Shown in pieces: positions 58,401-64,000 of a stretch of 64,000 bases of DNA. The stretch is from contig NC_044995.1 of the NCBI RefSeq assembly GCF_008728515.1, positions 9,621,104 to 9,685,103 of the forward strand. Direction: 5' to 3'. Below the pieces are notes generated by a model, which saw nothing but the letters and a program-made list of their open reading frames with translations, searched no databases and was not told the DNA's origin. A program made the translations under genes and the position numbers. The stretch comes from Papio anubis. Lineage: Eukaryota > Chordata > Mammalia > Primates > Cercopithecidae. The first letter of the stretch is position 1. Every line of letters starts with the position of its first letter.

Positions 58401-61400
58401 GCCTAGGGGAAGCAGTGTTATGGCAGGAAGCAGAGTGATTACGGTGGGCAGACTAAGCCAATTTTCTGGAAAAAGGCTAAAACTACAAAGAAGATTGTGC
58501 TAAGGCTCGAGTGCGTTGAGCCTATCTGCAGATCTAGGATGCTGGCTAAAAGATACAAGCGGCCAGGAGCGGTGGCTCATGCCTGTAATCCCAGCACTTT
58601 GGGAGGCCAAGGTAGACGGATCATGATGTCAGGAGTTTGAGACCAGCCTGGCCAAAATGGTGAAACCCCATCTGTACTAAAAATATAAAACTTAGCCAGG
58701 CATGGTGGTGCGTGCCTGTAGTCCCAGCTACTCAGGAGGCTGAGGCAGCAGAATCGCTTGAACCTGGGAGACAGAGGTTGCAGTAAGCCAAGATCTTGCC
58801 ACTCCAGCCTGGGTGACAGAGTGAGACTGTCTCAAAAAAAAAAAAAGATGCAAGCATTTTGAACTGGGAGGATATAAAAGACCAAGTGATCCAGTTCTAA
58901 GTGTTGTCTTTTATGAAGGTGATAAAATCTTGAGTTTATATTAAAATGCAAAATCTCCCCCCCACCCCCCGTTTTCCTTTTTCAGAGGCAGCTTTGAAAT
59001 CATTTAATAAAAACAAGCCTTTATCATTAGGTAAGTTACTCATTTACGACTTTTATTCTTCATGTGAGATTTGGGGACTTGAGGCTTTGTTTTAAGAAGA
59101 GACTGTGCTGACTACTAAGAATGTAAAGAAATGCCGGACTTCTCATCCCTGCTCCCAGGACGGAGCCGGTCACACAGGTGGGTAGCAGTAAGCCCTGGGA
59201 AGCTGAAACACGGTAGCATTTGTTGGAAATCTATAAATACATACAAAGTGGGGAAGGGTAAGCTTGGCCTTTGAAACTGGATAAGCTAGAGACTTTTCTT
59301 TTTTGAGATGGAGTCTTGCTCTGTCGCCTAGGCTGGAGTGCAGTGGCACAATCTCAGCTCACTGCAACCTCCGCCTCCCGGGTTCAAGCAATTCTCCTGC
59401 CTCAGCCTCTGGAGTAGCTGGGATTACAGGCACCCACCACCAGGCCTGGCTAGATTTTTGTGGTTTTTATAGAGATGGGGTTTCACTATGTTGGCCAGGC
59501 TGGTCTTGAACTCCTAACCTCAAGTGATCTGCCCACCTCAGCCTCCCAGAGTGCTGGAATTGCAGGCGTGAGTCACCACACCTGGCCTTTTTTTTTTTTT
59601 TTGAAACAGGACTTTGCTCTGTCACTTAGGCTGGAGTGCAGTGGTGCAATCACGGCTCACTGCAGCCTTGACCACCCAGGCTTAGGCGATCCTCCTGCCT
59701 CAGCCTCCTGAGTAGCTGGGACCACAGGCACTTGCCACCCCGCCTGGCTAATTTTTTCACTTTTTGTAGAAACAGGGTCTTGCTATGTTGTCCAGGCTGG
59801 TCTCGAATTACTAAGCTCAATCAGTCCTCCCACCTCATCCTCCCAAAGTGCTGGGGTACAGGTGTGAGCCATGACACCTGGCCCTTACCAGCTACTTATA
59901 TCCTGAAGATTTTTTTTTTTTGAGATAGGATCTTGCTCTGTTGCCCTGGCTTGATTGTGGTGGCACAATCATAGCTCATTGCAGCCTCAGCCTTCCAGGC
60001 TCCAGAGATCCTCTTACCTCAGCCTCCTGAGTAGCTGGGACTACAGGTGTGCCCTGCCACACCTGACTAATATTTGTATTTTTGGTGGGGACAGTTTCAC
60101 TGTGTTGCCAGATATGGTGTCAAACTCCTGGTCTCAAGTGATCCTCCCACCTTGGCCTCCCAGAGTGCTGGGGTTACAGACATGATTCACCACACCTGGC
60201 CATGAAGACTTTTATTTTTTTAGTATTATTTTTATTTTTATTTTTTTTGACAGTCTCACGCTGTCACCCAGGATGGAATGCAGTGGCATGATCTTGGCTC
60301 ACTGTAACCTCTGACCTCCGCCTCCCGGGTTCAAAAGATTCTCTTGCCATAGCCTCCGGAGTAGATGGGATTACAAGCACCCGCCACCACGTCTGGCTAA
60401 TTTTTGTAATTTTAGTAGAGACAGGATTTCACCATGTTCGTCAGGCTAGTCTCGAACTCCTGACCTCGTGATCCACCTGCCTCAGTCTCCCAAAGTGCTG
60501 GGATTATAGGTGTGAGCCACTGTGCCCGGCCTCGTGAAGACCTTTTTTGAGACAGTCTTGCTCTGTCACCCAGGCTAGAGTACAGTGGTACAATCTCACT
60601 GCAGCCTCCGCCTCCCAGGTTCAAGAGATTCTCCTGCCTCAGTCTCCCTAGGAGCTGGGATTACAGGCGCCTACCACCACGCCTGGCTAATTTTCGTATT
60701 TTCAGTAGAGACAGGGTTTCACCATGTTGGCCAGGCTGGTCTCGAACTCCTGAGCTCAAGTGATCTGTCTGCCTCGGCCTCACAACGTGCTGGGATTACA
60801 GGCGTGAGCCACCGCGCCTGGTGGTGAAGACTCTAAAGGCTCTTCTCAGACCAGCCTTTGTTCTGAGGGTCACATGCCCGTGTCCAGCTGCCTCCCCAAC
60901 ATCTTTTCAGGAGTTCCATGGACTCGCCCCTTCATTATCCAGGGTTAAGCTGCAGATATTAGGATTCCACCTTGTTCTTTTTTTTTTTTTTTTTTTTTTT
61001 AGATGGAGTCTCACTTGCTTTGTTGCCAGGCTGGAACGCAGTGGCGCAATCGTGGCTCACTTCAGTCTCCGCCTCCTGGGTTCAAGCAATTCCCCTGCCT
61101 CAGCCTCCCAAGTACCTGGGACTACAGTTGCTCACCACCATGCCCGGCTAATTTTTTGTGTTTTAGTAGAGATGGGGCTTCACCCTGTTGGCCAGGATGG
61201 TCTCAAGCTCCTGACTTAATGATCCACCTGCGTCGGCCTCCCAAAGTGTTGGGATTACAGGCGTGAGCCACCCCACCCGACTGATTCCACCTTGTACTTA
61301 TATTCTGTCCCAGTTCATTTTAAATTTATCTACCTCATCAGAAACTAGGGAGTTAGGCCCCGCAGACAGATAACCTGAGGTTGGGAGCTCGAGACCAGCC

Positions 61401-63897
61401 TGACCAACATGGAGAAACCCTGTCTGTACTAAAAATACAAAATTAGCCGGACATGGTGGCGCATGCCCGTCGTCCCAGCTACTCAGGAGGCTGAGGCAGG
61501 AGAATCACTTCAACCCAGGAGGCAGAGGTTGCAGTGAGCCGAGATCGCGCCACTGCACTCCAGCCCGGGCGACAAGAGCGAAACTCCGTCTCAAGAAAAA
61601 TTAGGCAGTTAATCCTCAAAGCCGTTCCAGTGACCTTATGCGTGAGTACTGTGTGTGTGTCTGTTTTTCACACCTTGAGTTCTGAACTTTTAGAATTCGC
61701 ACCAGAAAGGCACCTAAACCTGGGATCATGGCCTAATGTACTTGCACTTTTACATCCAGTACCTCGCCAACATCCTTTTTAGTAATCTAGTAAATTACCT
61801 CATCTAGGCTTAACTATTGAGACTCAGTGGTCGCACTTGAGCCATCTTGGAGGCCCACTGCCAGCACAGCAACAGGCCAGTAATGCCCCCCCTTTTTCTT
61901 CAGGGATAACACGGAAAGAAAGAGAACCTGTAGACGTGGAGGAAATGCTGGAGCGTTTCAAAGCAGGAACACTAGGTGGGTGACAGGACCTCCGATGCTG
62001 GAGTCAGCTGAGGGAAGCTGCCCCTTCTTGCTGCTTTCTCCTGTTCCTTTTAAGAACCCTGTCTCTTTCCGATCTTTTCCTCCACTATTCTTAATCTGCC
62101 TACTGTCTCCTGGAGAATTCCAACCTCCCTTCCATAAGCATAGCGGGCAGAACAAATGTTGCGGAGAATTAGAACCAGTCTGTAGAAAGTTAGGAGCATG
62201 GTGCAGTTTTGTTTTTGTTTTGAGATGGAGTTTCTCTGTCGCCCAGGCTGGAGTGCAATGGCGTGATCTTGGCTCACCACAACCTCCACCTCCCAGGTTC
62301 AAGCGATTCTCCTGCCTCAGCCTCCCAAGTAGCTGGGATTATAGGCGCCCACCACCACATCTGGCTAATTTTTTTTTTTTTAGTAGACATAGGGTCTCAC
62401 CGTGTTTGTCAGGCTGGTCTCAAACTCCTGACCTCAGGTGATCCACCTGCCTCGGCCTCCCAAAGTGCTAGGATTACAGGTGTAAGCCACTGTACCTAGC
62501 CCACATTGACTTTTGATAGAGCAAGTATTTCTTGTTACGGCTCTGTAGAATAGAGGTGAGTAACTTGGTTGAAGGAATCGTTTGCCCTGTTCATCTCTCT
62601 AGACATGGCCAATGTCATTCCCAGCACACAATCTTGACAAAGAATTCCAGTGAGACTGGGGGCACTGTGGAGCCTGCTGTCTGTCATGCTTCAGCAGGAA
62701 ATGGGGGTGAATAGTGCTTGGTGGCACGACGGGTAAAGAAATTTATCAAGACAATCGTAGGTAAAGAAAGGCAGATTTATTGGAGAAAGTAGGAGAAGAC
62801 ATTGGCAGACCACAGCAGGCAGGCTGTCACGAGAGAAGCTCACTGCCAGGAGACCACAGCTTCCTGCAGATTTTATAGAATAGGGCTTGGGCTGATGGAT
62901 AAGGTCAAGTCAACAGGCGGTTTAACTTGACATCTTCCTTCAGCAGACGTGTTTGATAAACTGAGGCGTTTCATGACAAGCAGGGAGTTTGTGAGCAGCT
63001 GTGTGTGTGATCTGGTCAGGAAGGCTAAACATCTTGGACCATATCTCCTGGACCATAAAAGCAGACCTGGCCCGGCGCAGTGGTTCACGCCTGTAATCCC
63101 AGCACTTTGGGAGGCTGAGGTGGGTGGATCACCTGAGGTCAGTAGTTCTAGACTGGCCTGGCCAACATGACGAAACCCCGTCTCTACTAAAAATACAAAA
63201 ATTAGCCAGATGCAGTGGCACATGTCTGTAATCCCAGCTACTCGGGAGGCTGAAGCAGGAGAATCACTTGAACCCGGGAAGCGGAGGTTGCAGTGAGCCA
63301 AGATTGCGCCACTGCACTCCAGCCTGGGCGACAGCGAGACTGTCTCAAAAAAAAAAAAAAAAACCTGTAGCTGACCTGTTTCCTCTTGTTTGTATGTTCT
63401 AAACCATCGAAGAAAGCTTGTTTTATTGAGATGGAGTATTGCTCTGTTGCCCAGGCTGGAGCGCTGGATCTCTTACTGCATCCTCCACCTCCCAGGTTCA
63501 AGCAGTTCTCACGCCTCTCAGCCTCCCAAGTAGCTGTGCACCACTACGCCTGGCTACTTTTTGCATTTTTAGTAAAGACGGGGTTTCTCTGTATTGGCCA
63601 GGCTGGTCTGGAACTCCTGAGCTCAAGTGATCCGCCCACCTCAGCTTCCCAAAGGGCTGGGATTAGAGACATGAGCCGTCACACCTGGCCAGAAAACATA
63701 TTTGTAGCTCACTTGCTTTATCTGTTTCTCCAGCTGGTCCTGGTAGCTTCACTCCTTTTCCCTCATTGGGACTCCACAGGAAATACACCTGATTTTGTGT
63801 CACGTTCACATGAGTTTGTATTTTGTAGAGTGCACAGAAACAGAGGAAGACGTCACCGTCCTGACTGAAGTCTTCAAAGTCAAAGGAAAAAAGTCAG
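55216..63897 (+). CDS. NLRP2: NLRP2, 5' four coding exons
   Basis: Start of NLRP2, a cytosolic pyrin-NACHT-LRR protein. From the literature it modulates NF-kB and caspase-1 signalling and belongs to the maternal-effect genes of the oocyte. Exons 55198-55495, 58986-59030, 61904-61975 and 63829-63897 join in phase 1 to 155 codons: a pyrin domain, then three short linker exons. The NACHT exon must lie to the right of the window. It lies head-to-head with NLRP7 and shares its pyrin-exon phase. Confidence 0.96.
55496..58985. repeat. NLRP2 first coding intron: Alus
   Basis: Alus at about 55562-55845 (plus), 56070-56365, 56425-56700 and 56710-56980 (minus), 57128-57420 (plus), 57565-57855 and 57860-58165 (minus), and 58560-58840 (plus). 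The copy at 57565 is a young monkey AluY (GTGGCCGGATCTCAGC, CCGGCTAGTTTTTTG). Positions 58170-58555 are unique with no recognised element. Confidence 0.87.
58986..59030 (+). CDS. NLRP2: NLRP2 short linker exon
   Basis: A 45-bp exon with acceptor CCTTTTTCAG and donor GTAAGT. It encodes (E)AALKSFNKNKPLSL, close to the human EAALKSFNKRKPLSLG. Confidence 0.9.
59031..63828. repeat. NLRP2 introns: mostly minus-strand Alus
   Basis: Minus-strand Alus at about 59300-59585, 59590-59880, 59910-60200, 60240-60530, 60545-60825, 60980-61280, 62205-62500 and 63430-63690; plus-strand Alus at 61350-61600 and 63065-63360. Positions 62700-63060 resemble an LTR read on the minus strand (an AATAAATCTGCC-type signal), family unknown. 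Confidence 0.85.
61904..61975 (+). CDS. NLRP2: NLRP2 linker exon
   Basis: A 72-bp exon with acceptor TTTTTCTTCAG and donor GTGGGT. It encodes (G)ITRKEREPVDVEEMLERF then KAGTL. The human counterpart has DVDEMLERFKTE. Confidence 0.9.
63829..63897 (+). CDS. NLRP2: NLRP2 linker exon before the NACHT exon
   Basis: A 69-bp exon with acceptor TATTTTGTAG and donor GTCTGT, which is a weak donor. It encodes (E)CTETEEDVTVLTEVFKVK then GKKS. The EVFKxKGKK ending corresponds to the human EVFKGKKP. Using the alternative AG two bases later would run into a stop, so this start is chosen. Confidence 0.82.
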
Positions 63898-64000
63898 GTC
63901 TGTACCGTATCTTCCTGCAGTGAGGTTGGGATCAGGTTTCTCTTTATAAACTTGAAGTCCTCTTAACTTTCCTATGTAACACAAAGCGTTTATGTATGTA

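Overview
This is primate genomic DNA from the leukocyte receptor complex region, equivalent to human 19q13.4. Three protein-coding genes can be read in the order NCR1 (end), NLRP7 (complete), NLRP2 (start). The youngest Alu copies have bases typical of Old World monkey AluY subfamilies: GAGATCCGGCCACTGC or GAGATCCAGCCACTGC in the right arm, and AAAACTAGCCGGGCG after the middle A-run. I therefore infer a cercopithecoid monkey (macaque, baboon or relative) rather than human or ape.

Layout. (1) 680-4265, plus strand: the last four coding exons of NCR1, encoding NKp46 (second Ig domain, stalk, transmembrane segment, tail). The reading frame runs about 61 codons past the place where I recall the human stop. 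(2) 4270-11970: intergenic DNA, mostly Alu with L1, L2-like and DNA-transposon relics. (3) 11975-36940, minus strand: the whole of NLRP7, from a TATA/CCAAT first exon through pyrin, linker, NACHT and seven C-terminal exons. All coding exons have GT/AG borders and join into one open frame of about 1036 residues. Its 75-bp linker exon is present twice through an Alu-bounded tandem duplication. (4) 36940-55200: an intergenic block of Alus, nested endogenous-retrovirus LTRs and a solo HERV-H LTR7. (5) 55198-63897, plus strand: the first four coding exons of NLRP2 (pyrin and three short linker exons). Its NACHT exon lies beyond the window.

NLRP7 and NLRP2 are head-to-head paralogues with matching exon phases, expected from local duplication. 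From known biology, both act in oocytes and early embryos and in inflammasome-related signalling, and NCR1 is an activating NK-cell receptor. The three are neighbours and do not form a pathway.

Interspersed repeats make up most of the sequence. Nearly all other open reading frames are translations of Alu. Several Alu copies carry many indels although they belong to young subfamilies, which suggests poorly polished assembly patches; none overlaps a coding exon. I found no novel gene system. The most interesting points are the NLRP7 exon duplication, a relic of the NACHT-exon border inside an NLRP7 intron, a duplicated NLRP7 first exon and promoter, the NKp46 tail extension, and the LTR7 next to NLRP2.
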